Part shown: positions 35,872-44,080 of the stretch, piece by piece
Numbering within the stretch: the stretch's first letter is position 1
How the letters are laid out: the number at the start of each line of letters is the position of its first letter
Source: an uncultured Parasphingopyxis sp.
GTDB lineage: Bacteria > Pseudomonadota > Alphaproteobacteria > Sphingomonadales > Sphingomonadaceae
Reading direction: 5' to 3'
Length of the DNA: 64,000 nt
Assembly (NCBI GenBank): GCA_947259005.1
Contig: CAMYKP010000008.1
Coordinates: forward strand, 1 to 64,000
Position numbers and translations under genes: made by a program
The notes under the pieces: model-generated
Seen by the model: the letters and a program-made list of their open reading frames with translations, nothing else
What the model was told of the DNA's origin: nothing
The model's database searches: none

Positions 35872-36786
35872 ATGAGCGCGGAACACGATCACAGTAGCGA
35901 GAATATGAGCGATGCCCGCCTTGTCTGGGCGGTGATTGTCAATGTCGGGTTAACGGTCGTCCAGATCTTGGGTGGCATAGTCTCCGGTTCGCTTTCGCTC
36001 ATTGCCGATGCACTTCATAATTTCAGCGACGCCGCAGCGCTCGGTATCGCTCTTTTCGCCCGCCGGATCGGGCGACGGCCTGCTGACAAGTTGATGACCT
36101 TTGGTTACGCGCGAGCGGAACTCATTGCCGCTCTCATCAATCTCACCACGCTCATCATCGTCGGCTTCTATCTCATAATTGAAGCGTTAAACCGGTTTAT
36201 TCATCCGCAGCCGATCGAGGGTTGGACCGTAGTGATTGTTGCCAGCGTCGCCTTGGTCGTGGACGTCATCACCGCATTGATGGTCTATTCGGGTTCGAAG
36301 AGCAGCCTCAATATCAAGGCCGCGTTCTTGCACAATGTCTCTGACGCGCTCGCTTCCGTCGGCGTCATCGTCGCGGGCACCCTCATCATTCTATACAATC
36401 TCTATGTCGCTGATCTGATCATGACCTTAATGATCGCGGCCTATGTAATCTTTCAAGGTTTCTCAATAATGCCCCGGACCGTAAGGCTGTTGATGGGAGC
36501 AGTGCCCGACGATGTCGAAATCGACCGAATTGTTGCAGCAATCCGCAAAGTCGATGGCGTGAAGGATATCCATCATGTCCACATCTGGAGTATCAACGAG
36601 CATAGCCGCGCGCTTGAAGCGCACATTGTCCTGCAAGAAATATCCTTGGAGGTGTTCGAAACGGTGAAAGCGGCGGCTCGAAGAATGCTCTCACAAGACC
36701 ATGAAATCATCCATGCTACCTTTGAGGCATGCCTCGAGGAAGACTGCGACCCTGACATCATTCCCGAACATCGGACGCATAATTGA
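35872..36786 (+). CDS. CzcD/ZitB-type zinc/cadmium CDF exporter
   Basis: A full-length CDF protein of 304 residues. Metal site A is formed by ADALHNFSDAAA in helix 2 (HxxxD) and LHNVSDALASVG in helix 5 (HxxxD), the pattern of zinc and cadmium exporters. The C-terminal domain is present (VKDIHHVHIWSINEHSRALEAH). Unlike dmeF it has only a short His stretch, at the N-terminus (EHDHSSE). It ends the czc gene run. AAGGACG upstream lies in the end of the preceding gene. Confidence 0.9.
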   Translation: MSAEHDHSSENMSDARLVWAVIVNVGLTVVQILGGIVSGSLSLIADALHNFSDAAALGIALFARRIGRRPADKLMTFGYARAELIAALINLTTLIIVGFYLIIEALNRFIHPQPIEGWTVVIVASVALVVDVITALMVYSGSKSSLNIKAAFLHNVSDALASVGVIVAGTLIILYNLYVADLIMTLMIAAYVIFQGFSIMPRTVRLLMGAVPDDVEIDRIVAAIRKVDGVKDIHHVHIWSINEHSRALEAHIVLQEISLEVFETVKAAARRMLSQDHEIIHATFEACLEEDCDPDIIPEHRTHN

Positions 36787-37187
36787 GGGATGAATCTCAC
36801 TGTGCTCGTTCAAGTGGTGATTCTGCTGACCTGCCCTACGCTAGGCTCCGAACTGCCCGGCCGGGCGACCTTAACTGCCGGCACTCAATCTTTTCCGATG
36901 GTCCACCCTGAGGGGGCGGGACACTCAATCATTGGCGCCCTTTCGCAGAAGAGGGCATCGAACCGACCCTAGGCATTGATGCATGCTGGAAAACACGCCA
37001 AAACAATCGTTCAGTTGAGCAATATAATGTTTACTTGTCGAGTCCAATTCGTTGTGATTAGAACGGCGGTTCATACACCAAAAAGTTCATGGTATCAGAT
37101 GGTTAGAATGATCAGAAAATCGCGAAAACTAGACCCTTGGTCGAGTTAGTATGATAGTGTCAAAACAAGCAGCAACCCAATAAGTAT
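36787..37187. other. 400-bp AT-rich intergenic region
   Basis: No supported gene. A 60-codon frame from 36790 has a signal-like start but no family and no further support. From about 37000 the sequence is clearly AT-richer (roughly 37% GC in the line at 37021) than the metal genes to the left, which suggests a junction between two acquired segments. Confidence 0.5.
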
Positions 37188-37436
37188 TTAGGCTCTCAAC
37201 CACTGAGCAACAGCGCTCCAGATATCAAAATGCTCCAATCGCGAAGTCAGGTCCTCTGGAATTGGCATCGATCGAATGGCCGAGACATCAGCACCGCCGG
37301 TATCCCCGATTGGAACCCAACCGAAAAGATATCCAGGAATGATTGCTATCAAGCGAAAAAGTTGGCCGGCACCAAATGGCCGGAAGTGGACCCGGAAATA
37401 TCTTTTGATACCGCCACTTGCTTTACGAAATCGCAT
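37188..37436 (-). CDS. Possible small protein downstream of the MerR gene
   Basis: An 82-residue open frame that begins 24 bases after the MerR regulator stop on the same strand. It has a basic N-terminus (RKASGGIKRYFRVHF), then a hydrophobic stretch (FRLIAIIPGYLFGWVPIG) that could be a membrane helix. A weak GGTGG precedes the ATG. No family is recognised. It may be a real small gene of the merR transcript or a chance frame. Confidence 0.35.
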   Translation of the reverse strand: MRFRKASGGIKRYFRVHFRPFGAGQLFRLIAIIPGYLFGWVPIGDTGGADVSAIRSMPIPEDLTSRLEHFDIWSAVAQWLRA

Positions 37437-37460
37437 TCCACCACAGCGCTCTTGCTGTTC

Positions 37461-37853
37461 TCAAACTCTCGGCGCCAACGTTTCAATGATCCTACATTCA
37501 GCTACTGTTCCATGCTGACATGCACCAACCACACGACCTAGCTCAGATCGTAGAGTTGTTAGGTCGTCAATTTTCTGATCAATTTCAGCAAGGTGTCTGC
37601 TCGCAATATCATCCACCGCTTCACACGATTGATCTTTATTGTCCGATAATGTCAGCAATTCGCGCAGCGCCTTTAGGGTAAAGCCAAGATTACGGGCACG
37701 GCGGATGAATGAAAGCCTGGAGAGATGGTCGCTTCCGTAATCTCGGTAGTTTGAAGTGGTTCGTGCTGGAGGCGGCAACAGGCCGATTTTCTCATAGTAG
37801 CGGACGGTTTCAACCTTTGTGCCCGTTGCCTTTGCCAGTGCTCCAATCTTCAT
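37461..37853 (-). CDS. MerR-family Zn/Cd/Pb-type metal regulator
   Basis: A 130-residue MerR-family activator. The DNA-binding part is MKIGALAKATGTKVETVRYYEKIGLLPPP; the dimer helix follows. Metal-site Cys are at QSCEAVDD (near residue 77) and in the C-terminal loop ACQHGTVAEC, the pattern of ZntR/CadR/PbrR sensors of divalent metals, not of CueR (which has a two-Cys CxxxxxxxC loop only) or MerR. It is divergent from the CDF-like gene at 37920, and the promoter between them has the stretched spacer that MerR proteins need. Confidence 0.88.
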   Translation of the reverse strand: MKIGALAKATGTKVETVRYYEKIGLLPPPARTTSNYRDYGSDHLSRLSFIRRARNLGFTLKALRELLTLSDNKDQSCEAVDDIASRHLAEIDQKIDDLTTLRSELGRVVGACQHGTVAECRIIETLAPRV

Positions 37854-37856
37854 CGC

Positions 37857-37887
37857 TTGACCCTATAGTTACTACAGGGTGCATAGT
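37857..37887 (+). promoter_or_regulatory. MerR-type promoter/operator of the CDF-ICMT operon
   Basis: The -35 box TTGACC (37857-37862) and the -10 box CATAGT (37882-37887) are 19 bases apart. Over the spacer lies the dyad ACCCTATAG-TTA-CTACAGGGT (37860-37880) with one mismatch. The long spacer plus the dyad is diagnostic of MerR-type activation. It drives the genes at 37920 and beyond. Confidence 0.82.
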
Positions 37888-37919
37888 ATCGGCGAATCGA
37901 ATTTTGTCTAGGAAAAACC

Positions 37920-38573
37920 ATGTCTGATAATTGCTGTGCCGATGCCTGTGGGACTGGAGATGCGTTGAACGACAAACGCTGGCGGCGTATCTTGTGGATC
38001 GCGCTTGTTCTCAATGCGGCAATGTTTTTCATCGAAATGGGCGCTGGCATTCAGGCGGATTCACGTGCGCTTCAGGCCGATGCGCTCGACTTTTTCGGTG
38101 ATGCTGCGAACTATGCAATCAGCCTCGGTGTAGCTGGAATGGCGCTTGCGTGGCGTTCACGTGCAGCATTGTTCAAGGGCGCAACCATATTGCTATTCGG
38201 TCTATGGGTGATGGGCTCTGCAATTTGGGCATTTTTCAACGGCACATCACCGGTTGCCGAAACGATGGGCATTGTCGGAACGTTGGCATTGCTTGTGAAT
38301 GTGGGTGTTGCCCTCATGCTTTTTCGCTACCGCACAGGTGATGCGAATATGCGGTCGGTTTGGATATGCTCACGCAATGACGCGATCAGCAATGTTGCTG
38401 TGATTGCCGCTGCACTTGGCGTCGCGGGGACTGGCAGCGCATCGCCCGACCTTGGAGTTGCGGGAATAATGGCGGGTTTGGCCATTACTGGTGGTATCCA
38501 AATTATCTTGCAGGCTCGAAGTGAACTGACATCCGTGAAAAACCGCGAAATCTCTGTGGGAGAAGTTGGATGA
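37920..38573 (+). CDS. MerR-controlled short CDF-like cation transporter
   Basis: A 217-residue protein of the short CDF group. It starts with MSDNCCADACGTG, a Cys cluster that may catch soft metals. Helix 2 has ALDFFGDAANYA (DxxxD) and helix 5 has CSRNDAISNVAVI. The C-terminal domain is missing. The promoter at 37857-37887 and the divergent ZntR/CadR-like regulator indicate induction by a divalent metal. GC is lower than in the czc and cus genes. It overlaps the next gene by ATGA. Confidence 0.85.
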   Translation: MSDNCCADACGTGDALNDKRWRRILWIALVLNAAMFFIEMGAGIQADSRALQADALDFFGDAANYAISLGVAGMALAWRSRAALFKGATILLFGLWVMGSAIWAFFNGTSPVAETMGIVGTLALLVNVGVALMLFRYRTGDANMRSVWICSRNDAISNVAVIAAALGVAGTGSASPDLGVAGIMAGLAITGGIQIILQARSELTSVKNREISVGEVG

Positions 38574-39133
38574 TTCAAGCGGTTCCAATCATCGTACTGA
38601 TTGTCATCCTCTTTGCTTCGCTCTGGCGTGGTCGTTCAGTGGCCCGATCATCAGGTATCAGCGCATGGGCATTCAATTCGGCAAAAGGCAAACAGCGTCT
38701 AACCGGACTGGCATATTCGATCAGTACAGCCATGCTGACAGTTACAAGCGTCCTGGCAGCTCTGCAGCCTGCAACCAACTATGCATGGTTCGGAGCTCTT
38801 CTAGCCGTTGCTGGCGGCTTGGTGGTAATCGTTGCCCAAATACAGATGGGCCGTGCTTGGCGCATCGGCGTTCGTGATGGAGACGCGCCGCTTTTTGTTC
38901 GGCACGGACTATTCCGGTTCAGCCGCAACCCGATATTCGCAGGAATGCTATTGCTCGGCTTCGGCATTGCTGTGAGTGCCGGCATTTGGTGGGGCTGGGT
39001 TGCATTGCTTGCGTTTGCGTTAGCCTGTCTTGCGCAAGTCCGGATTGAAGAAGCGCATCTTAGCAAAAGTTTTGGCGCGGCCTACGAACAGTTTTGCAAC
39101 CAAGTGCCTCGCTGGATTGGAATTCCGAAATGA
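38570..39133 (+). CDS. ICMT-type (isoprenylcysteine carboxylmethyltransferase family) membrane protein, first copy
   Basis: A 187-residue membrane protein of the phospholipid/isoprenylcysteine methyltransferase superfamily. The C-terminal core reads LFVRHGLFRFSRNPIFAGMLLLGFG near residue 104-128, then RIEEAHLSKSFGAAYEQFCNQVPRW, which form the SAM and substrate site in the family. About four to five helices are present. It overlaps both neighbours by four bases, so the three genes are translationally coupled. The methyl acceptor in bacteria of this type is not known. Confidence 0.82.
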   Translation: MIQAVPIIVLIVILFASLWRGRSVARSSGISAWAFNSAKGKQRLTGLAYSISTAMLTVTSVLAALQPATNYAWFGALLAVAGGLVVIVAQIQMGRAWRIGVRDGDAPLFVRHGLFRFSRNPIFAGMLLLGFGIAVSAGIWWGWVALLAFALACLAQVRIEEAHLSKSFGAAYEQFCNQVPRWIGIPK

Positions 39134-39696
39134 ACTTGGACATTTTGCCTAATACCCTCTTCGGAATATCTCTCTTTTCGGTTGGTATCATCTTGCTCCT
39201 TTCGCTTGTTGCAGACCGGATTGACAGTTTTCAATTCTGGCCGCCACCGTCCAAAGAAAGCTGGCAACATACGAGCTTCCTGATCTTGTTCAGATGCTTT
39301 TTGTATCCATTGGTCCTTCTGTCAGTTCTGGAGTTTGACATCAGCGGTACAGCAAGTCGTTATGCTGCAATTGTGCTCGGTACGATATTATTCTGCGTGG
39401 GATTTGGCTTTGCTGTCCGAATTACCCTTCACATGGGATGGCGCAATGCATTTGGAGAAAAACACGGGCTGGTGACAGACGGTTATTTCTCAAAAAGTCG
39501 CAATCCCGTTTATGTGGCGACTTGGGTGGGACTTGTCGGTTGGGGTCTCATAGCCAATTCAATTTTGGTCTCGATATTGTTGGGATTTTGGGCTTGGCTC
39601 TACCTGTTCGCTCCCATTTTCGAGGAACCATGGCTGGAACAAATGTATGGTGACGAGTTTCGAACATATAAGGAACAAGTCCGTAGGTTCTTCTAA
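39130..39696 (+). CDS. ICMT-type membrane methyltransferase, second copy
   Basis: A 188-residue protein of the same superfamily, distinct in sequence from the first copy. The core is GLVTDGYFSKSRNPVYVATWVGLVGWG near residue 114, and the end EEPWLEQMYGDEFRTYKEQVRRF matches the family's closing helix. About four to five helices. The start at 39130 overlaps the previous stop (ATGA); an upstream ATG at 39094 lies inside the earlier gene. This is the last gene of the MerR-controlled operon. Confidence 0.82.
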   Translation: MNLDILPNTLFGISLFSVGIILLLSLVADRIDSFQFWPPPSKESWQHTSFLILFRCFLYPLVLLSVLEFDISGTASRYAAIVLGTILFCVGFGFAVRITLHMGWRNAFGEKHGLVTDGYFSKSRNPVYVATWVGLVGWGLIANSILVSILLGFWAWLYLFAPIFEEPWLEQMYGDEFRTYKEQVRRFF

Positions 39697-40061
39697 ACAT
39701 GACTCAGTTCTCTCGTGAGCCGCCTGGCAAGACATAAACTTACGATGATCGGTTAGGAGAGATATCCGCTAATAGGATACATCTGCCATCGGCCAAAAAA
39801 CCGGCGTACGTCCGTTTTGGGTCGGAAGCGTACGCAGCTTGGAGGCTGTTTAAATGTCCGCTCTTGGGGCCGGAAGCGGATTGACCGGTCTTAAACGGGA
39901 GCGTCGCATAAGCGGACGCAGCGTATGCCCAGCTCACACGGGGCCAGTACGTGCTATATATTGATTGCGGTGGTAAAGAAGGGGGAATGATTAGTTGCCG
40001 TCGCCAACTTCGAACTGTGGCGACGCGCTAGCCCTAACCTACGGATGAGTGGAACTAGCCT
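39697..40061. other. 365-bp intergenic region with hairpin repeats
   Basis: No gene is supported. It contains at least three copies of the GTCCGCT/AGCGGAC-type repeat described separately. The rest is unremarkable. It separates the MerR-controlled operon from the mobile/defence segment. Confidence 0.5.
39805..39925. repeat. Cluster of three hairpin repeats of the GTCCGCT family
   Basis: Units at 39807-39836 (GTACGTCCG ... GGAAGCGTACGC), 39856-39880 (GTCCGCT ... GGAAGCGGA) and 39900-39920 (GCGTCGCATAAGCGGACGC) share the core GTCCGCTNNNGGNNCGGAAGCGGAC, each with a few changes. One more copy is at 984-1014, almost 39 kb away. A small reverse frame (39740-39937) across them is not considered a gene. 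Confidence 0.55.
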
Positions 40062-40373
40062 ATGCCGGAGAATACGCGCTATCCCGACTGCGTCAGGTAT
40101 CTTGCTGAAAACAACTCGACGCTCTTCGCAATCACGAACGACGATGGTGAGGTGGTGGCGGTTCATGAGGTTTTCCTCGACGACAAGGCCCAAGAAATTG
40201 GTCGACGTACCACAGGCGCACCGGAGGATGGCTTTGTGCGGTTCCCGGGCGTAGGCCCGGCGACGATTGTGAGGGACGAACCGGAGGAGGGTATGCGTTT
40301 GTGGGCAGAATCAGGCAAAGAGGTCTGGGTTGACGTGACCGGCATCAGGGACAGTGCACACGCGGCGAGCTAA
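40062..40373 (+). pseudogene. Fragment of a plasmid/phage primase (toprim-type)
   Basis: A 103-codon frame that resembles the middle of the DUF7146/toprim primase-helicases of plasmids and phages: AITNDDGEVVAVHEVFLDD is like the strand before the toprim domain, and VGPATIVRDEPEEGMRLWAESG like the toprim start in which the family has EGxETxxS. Here the acidic motif is altered and the protein ends shortly after, so it cannot be active. No ribosome site is seen. It is read as the relic of a mobile replicon. Confidence 0.5.
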
Positions 40374-40524
40374 GAATTTCTGGGCCCTTTCCGAACAGAC
40401 CGAGTTTAGGCATCGGGATGCCGATGCCGTAGTTCGGGCTAGGTGATCGTTTGCACGGAACAAGTCTGTAGTTGGGCTCCGTCGTGAGGGTTTGACTGGC
40501 GCCTAAGCGAGTACAGCGAGGCCG

Positions 40525-43491
40525 CTATCGATCAAGCCGAACGCGCATCCGACGTGCTCGTTCCTTGAATGCGCCTTCGCCACCTTCGAGGATATCGCAT
40601 ACGGCCTTTCGCACCGTCGTATCCTCGAGGCCACCCGCCGTGTATGTGATTTCCGGGAGACCGCCGGCCCGGTGAGAGCCTGCCTCGGCCACAATGATCT
40701 GGTCAGCGTCTGTATTGACAACCAGATTGGCATTGTGGGTCACGATGATGACCTGCCTACGAGCCTTTGCCTGAATGAAGAGACAAACCAGTTCGTCGAA
40801 AACCGACTTCGGGTCGAGATTTTCTTCCGGCTGGTCAATGATGAGCGGCCGATCGTCGGCATCGTCTAGAGCGAGATACAGCAGCAGTAGTACAATCCCG
40901 CGCGTCCCCGGCGACAACATACGAATGTCGGTGCCATCGTACTGCATCTCGTACTCGACCGAAATATGATCGGTAGCGAACAGCCAATGCGCAAAAGCCT
41001 TGAGCCATTTCCTAAACTCCAGTGGCTGATCTTTGCGCGGCATCGCGTGCGCAAGGATCGAGTCCCAGTTGGTCGCTTGGAACTCGCCCATCGCTTTTTC
41101 AACATCGACAGCGCTGCCGGTTTCCCATGCTGCTTTAAAGCTGTTTGTAGCCGCTTCGATTAGTTTGCCGCGGCCGTAGAATGGACCCGACCGCCGACAA
41201 TCGATCAGCTCATCTTCGGCACTATTTCCCCAAGTGTACACATCCGCCTTGCGGGCTACCGCGAAACTCAGCTTGCTCAACGTCCCTGACGTTTTGGCGA
41301 GTCTTTCCATCAGCGGCTTGTACAGCTCTTCCATTGCATGCTGCTCCGCAATGAGGGCCTCTATAACCGATCGATACGCGTCGGTTCTTTCAGCTTGCAG
41401 CTGCGTTCGCCTCGCGGTGGCGCCCTTGGCATCGGCAAGCCGAGTTTCGAGATTTTGAAGCGCCGACTGTTCTTCGGTAATCCGGTTCGAAAGTGCTGTA
41501 TATTGATCGCGCACCAACTTGTCCGCGCTAAAGAGTGCAGTGAGGCGCGCTATTTCTGCATTGAGCACGCTGAGTGCCACCTTTGTTAGGTCGGCCCCGT
41601 CCGGGATGAGGGGGGTCTTCGGATCACCGGGCGTAGGCGGGATACCCTTCAGTTCGTCGGTCTTCTGATCTGCCCAAGCGATATACGAAGCCAAGTCAGT
41701 ATCGACTGGTCCATTATAGTCCAACAGAAAGCTCTGCCATTGCTTCTGGTTCAAACCAGCAGCGTGTCGGGCCTGAGATTCGCGCAGCATCTCCGGCGCC
41801 TTGCTTGACCGAAGATTCGCGACCTCAGCCTGCATTGCTTCGAACGTACGTTTCCGGTTTGCGAAGGCGTTAACCTCGGATTGCCGGATGCGCGCCACGT
41901 CGCTCAGCTCGGCATGGCGTTTGACCTGCGCTTCGGTGCCCGTCACCACCAATTTCGAGCGGTCATTAATGTAGCTTTCAACGAGTTTACGCTTCTGCAA
42001 GACTTGCAGCTCAAGGCCCGCGACGCTGTTCTCCTTTTCAAGTTCCTCGCCAATGCGCTCTGAGATGGCTGAAATCGTTTCCGCCCCCAACCGGCGCGCT
42101 TGTTGGTGCTGCATGAGCTTGTTTTCACGTAGCTCTGCGAAATTAAGCGCGTCATTCCGTTCGTTGATTGGATGAGCCTCGAAGATCACCCGTTCGATCT
42201 CTTTGATCAATCCCTCGGACGCACCTTTCGCTGAACACAGATCCTCGACGAACTGCTGGGACAAATATCGCGCCCGGGGAAATGAGAAGGGATTGTCTGC
42301 ATTTGGGCCGTCGAGGCGCGCGGTGTTCTCACCACCGCCCGCCCAATTGAGCGTCACAGAGGCAGCGCCGATCAGCGATCGGGCCCTCACCAGAAACGAT
42401 GGGCTTACATTTTCGTCAATTTCCCACGCGGCGTTCGGGATCGCATCGCAGCCGGCAGCGATCATGTCGGCGAGTGCCGTTTTGCCCGAGCCCCGAGCGC
42501 CGATAACCGCTACCAGGCCGGGATTAAGCGGCACAATCGGTGTAACGGCCCATTCGGCGTCACGGACCGAAATCTGTGTAATGACTTGAGAAGGCATAGC
42601 CGATTTTGGCGGCTCGGAACCGACATGAGCGCGTCCTTCAGGATCGATACAGGCTTGCCTCAATGCATCGAACGACAGCGCACCCTTGATCCAACAGAAG
42701 CGATCATCGTCGGGCATCCCTACGTGCGCGATTTCATGGGCATCGCTGCCGTGCATACAGGGTTTGCAGCCGCCATAGCGCTCCCGCAATTGTTCAACGC
42801 TGTCGGACCTTTGCCCGAGCCAGAACTCCCGCTGCGCTGGGCTGCTGGCGAAGATGATGTGGACGAACTTTTCGATTTCTCGGCGGAGAGTCGCATCTGC
42901 TGCCTGCCGTACGCCGCCCGTTCCGTCACCCGTCCCGCCAGCCACAGCAATCAGAACGTTCTGCTTCGCCCAATCATTTTCCTTAAAGACTTTGCGGAGC
43001 GTTTCGAAGCTGACCTTCATCTGCGTCGCGCCAAATTCAAGCGCCGCACGATCATCGGTCAACGATGGGTTGGCTTGGCGGCCAAGTCGGATCAATTCGT
43101 CGCGCGAACAATCAAACCGCTGCTCGAATGCGTGAAAATCGAGCCGCTTGAGGATGCGTTGAATCTCGGAAACGTGATTTGGGTCTTCGGGGCTGACGAG
43201 GAGGTGAACGTTCACGAACCCGGATTTGGCGGCGACGTCCAGGCGTAACTCGATATTGGGGAAGAGGAGCTTGACGTTCGGGAGTCGGCCTACAGCTTTG
43301 TGCTTTAGGACTTCCTCATAGGTCTCGGTGACGTAATAGTCCGTAATCGCGATGGCTTCGATGGTGGGACTGCGACTTTCTAGTGCAGTCAAATACGCCT
43401 CCCAGTCACCACCGAATTGGTTGTTTAGAAGCGTACCAGGCGCATGGATATGCGGGTCCCATCGGCGCCATTCCGAACCACGATTTAACAT
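40525..43491 (-). CDS. PHP-domain / SMC-like ATPase (TrlF-type), probable defence protein
   Basis: A 988-residue fusion. The N-terminus is a PHP phosphoesterase domain: WDPHIHAPG (residues 11-19), AITDYYVTE near residue 48, and MHGSDAHEIAHVG near residue 250, which supply the metal-binding His and Asp. The ATPase half has a Walker A GARGSGKTAL near residue 330, a long coiled coil (about residues 430-700), the ABC signature LSPGTRGIVLLL, Walker B PLIIDQPEENLDP near residue 884 and the H-loop VTHNANLVVN. This is the layout of TrlF-type AAA-like ATPases and of SMC-like antiphage proteins. It is a single gene next to a recombinase. The start at 43491 has GGAGGAG upstream. Confidence 0.85.
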   Translation of the reverse strand: MLNRGSEWRRWDPHIHAPGTLLNNQFGGDWEAYLTALESRSPTIEAIAITDYYVTETYEEVLKHKAVGRLPNVKLLFPNIELRLDVAAKSGFVNVHLLVSPEDPNHVSEIQRILKRLDFHAFEQRFDCSRDELIRLGRQANPSLTDDRAALEFGATQMKVSFETLRKVFKENDWAKQNVLIAVAGGTGDGTGGVRQAADATLRREIEKFVHIIFASSPAQREFWLGQRSDSVEQLRERYGGCKPCMHGSDAHEIAHVGMPDDDRFCWIKGALSFDALRQACIDPEGRAHVGSEPPKSAMPSQVITQISVRDAEWAVTPIVPLNPGLVAVIGARGSGKTALADMIAAGCDAIPNAAWEIDENVSPSFLVRARSLIGAASVTLNWAGGGENTARLDGPNADNPFSFPRARYLSQQFVEDLCSAKGASEGLIKEIERVIFEAHPINERNDALNFAELRENKLMQHQQARRLGAETISAISERIGEELEKENSVAGLELQVLQKRKLVESYINDRSKLVVTGTEAQVKRHAELSDVARIRQSEVNAFANRKRTFEAMQAEVANLRSSKAPEMLRESQARHAAGLNQKQWQSFLLDYNGPVDTDLASYIAWADQKTDELKGIPPTPGDPKTPLIPDGADLTKVALSVLNAEIARLTALFSADKLVRDQYTALSNRITEEQSALQNLETRLADAKGATARRTQLQAERTDAYRSVIEALIAEQHAMEELYKPLMERLAKTSGTLSKLSFAVARKADVYTWGNSAEDELIDCRRSGPFYGRGKLIEAATNSFKAAWETGSAVDVEKAMGEFQATNWDSILAHAMPRKDQPLEFRKWLKAFAHWLFATDHISVEYEMQYDGTDIRMLSPGTRGIVLLLLYLALDDADDRPLIIDQPEENLDPKSVFDELVCLFIQAKARRQVIIVTHNANLVVNTDADQIIVAEAGSHRAGGLPEITYTAGGLEDTTVRKAVCDILEGGEGAFKERARRMRVRLDR

Positions 43492-43840
43492 TTCTCCTCC
43501 GTTCGCAGTCTTCAACTTTGGTGATTTAGGTTCAACTAAAGTACAACGCTGTTCAAATTACACGCGCAGCCAAATTCGTGTAACCAAACCCCAACCTAGC
43601 GATTTTTTGTTGGAGCATAAGCTGAAGTCGAGCAACCCTGCTGGGATCAAATGTCAGCTTTCAGGATTTCAACGCTCAAACTTGAAGGACTGCAGTTAGG
43701 GCGCAATGCGGACATTCGGACTGGACTTGCTGCACAAGCTGAGCATTGCTGTGGAACACATGCTGGCCGCCTGGGCCCGAGGGGTCGGCGGCTTGGGTCA
43801 GTGCAAGGCGGGATAGACCAGCCTGCACAGGAGACCCATC
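43492..43840. other. 349-bp intergenic region between the PHP-SMC gene and the recombinase module
   Basis: Divergent promoters for both sides should lie here, but no clear boxes were settled on. Several open frames of 60-115 codons cross it without ribosome sites or recognisable features. The right end has AGGAG before the DUF3489 start at 43841. Confidence 0.45.
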
Positions 43841-44080
43841 ATGACAACCTCGACCAAATCCACCCGCAAAACCAAATCAACGACAGTCAACCGACTGCTG
43901 CGTAGGGAAAAGGGCGCAACACTTGCCGAGATCGAAAAGTCGACCGGCTGGAAGCCGCATAGCTGCCGCGCCTTTCTGAGCGGTATCCGCAAGACCGGCG
44001 CGACGCTCACCAAGGAAGAGCGTACAGACGGCAAAACAGCCTATCGTATCACGGTCGAAGCAGAACAATGCCCGGCCTGA
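43841..44080 (+). CDS. DUF3489 family protein
   Basis: A 79-residue protein matching DUF3489: a Lys/Thr-rich start, then VNRLLRREKGATLAEIEKSTGWKPHSCRAFLSG, here residues 16-48, which is a winged-helix-like DNA-binding pattern, and a closing KTAYRITVE strand. DUF3489, DUF2924 and a large serine recombinase form a fixed trio in alphaproteobacteria. It overlaps the next gene by 13 bases. It may regulate or aid recombination (inference). Confidence 0.9.
   Translation: MTTSTKSTRKTKSTTVNRLLRREKGATLAEIEKSTGWKPHSCRAFLSGIRKTGATLTKEERTDGKTAYRITVEAEQCPA

Noticed and set aside
36790..36972. 60-codon frame after the last CDF gene with a signal-like start
   Set aside because: GAGGG stands before it, but there is no family, no conserved feature and odd composition; more likely chance.
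39740..39937. 65-codon reverse frame in the intergenic region
   Set aside because: It only translates the GTCCGCT hairpin repeats; no ribosome site.
43352..43699. 115-codon frame between the PHP-SMC gene and the recombinase module
   Set aside because: It starts inside the PHP-SMC gene on the other strand and shows no features or ribosome site.
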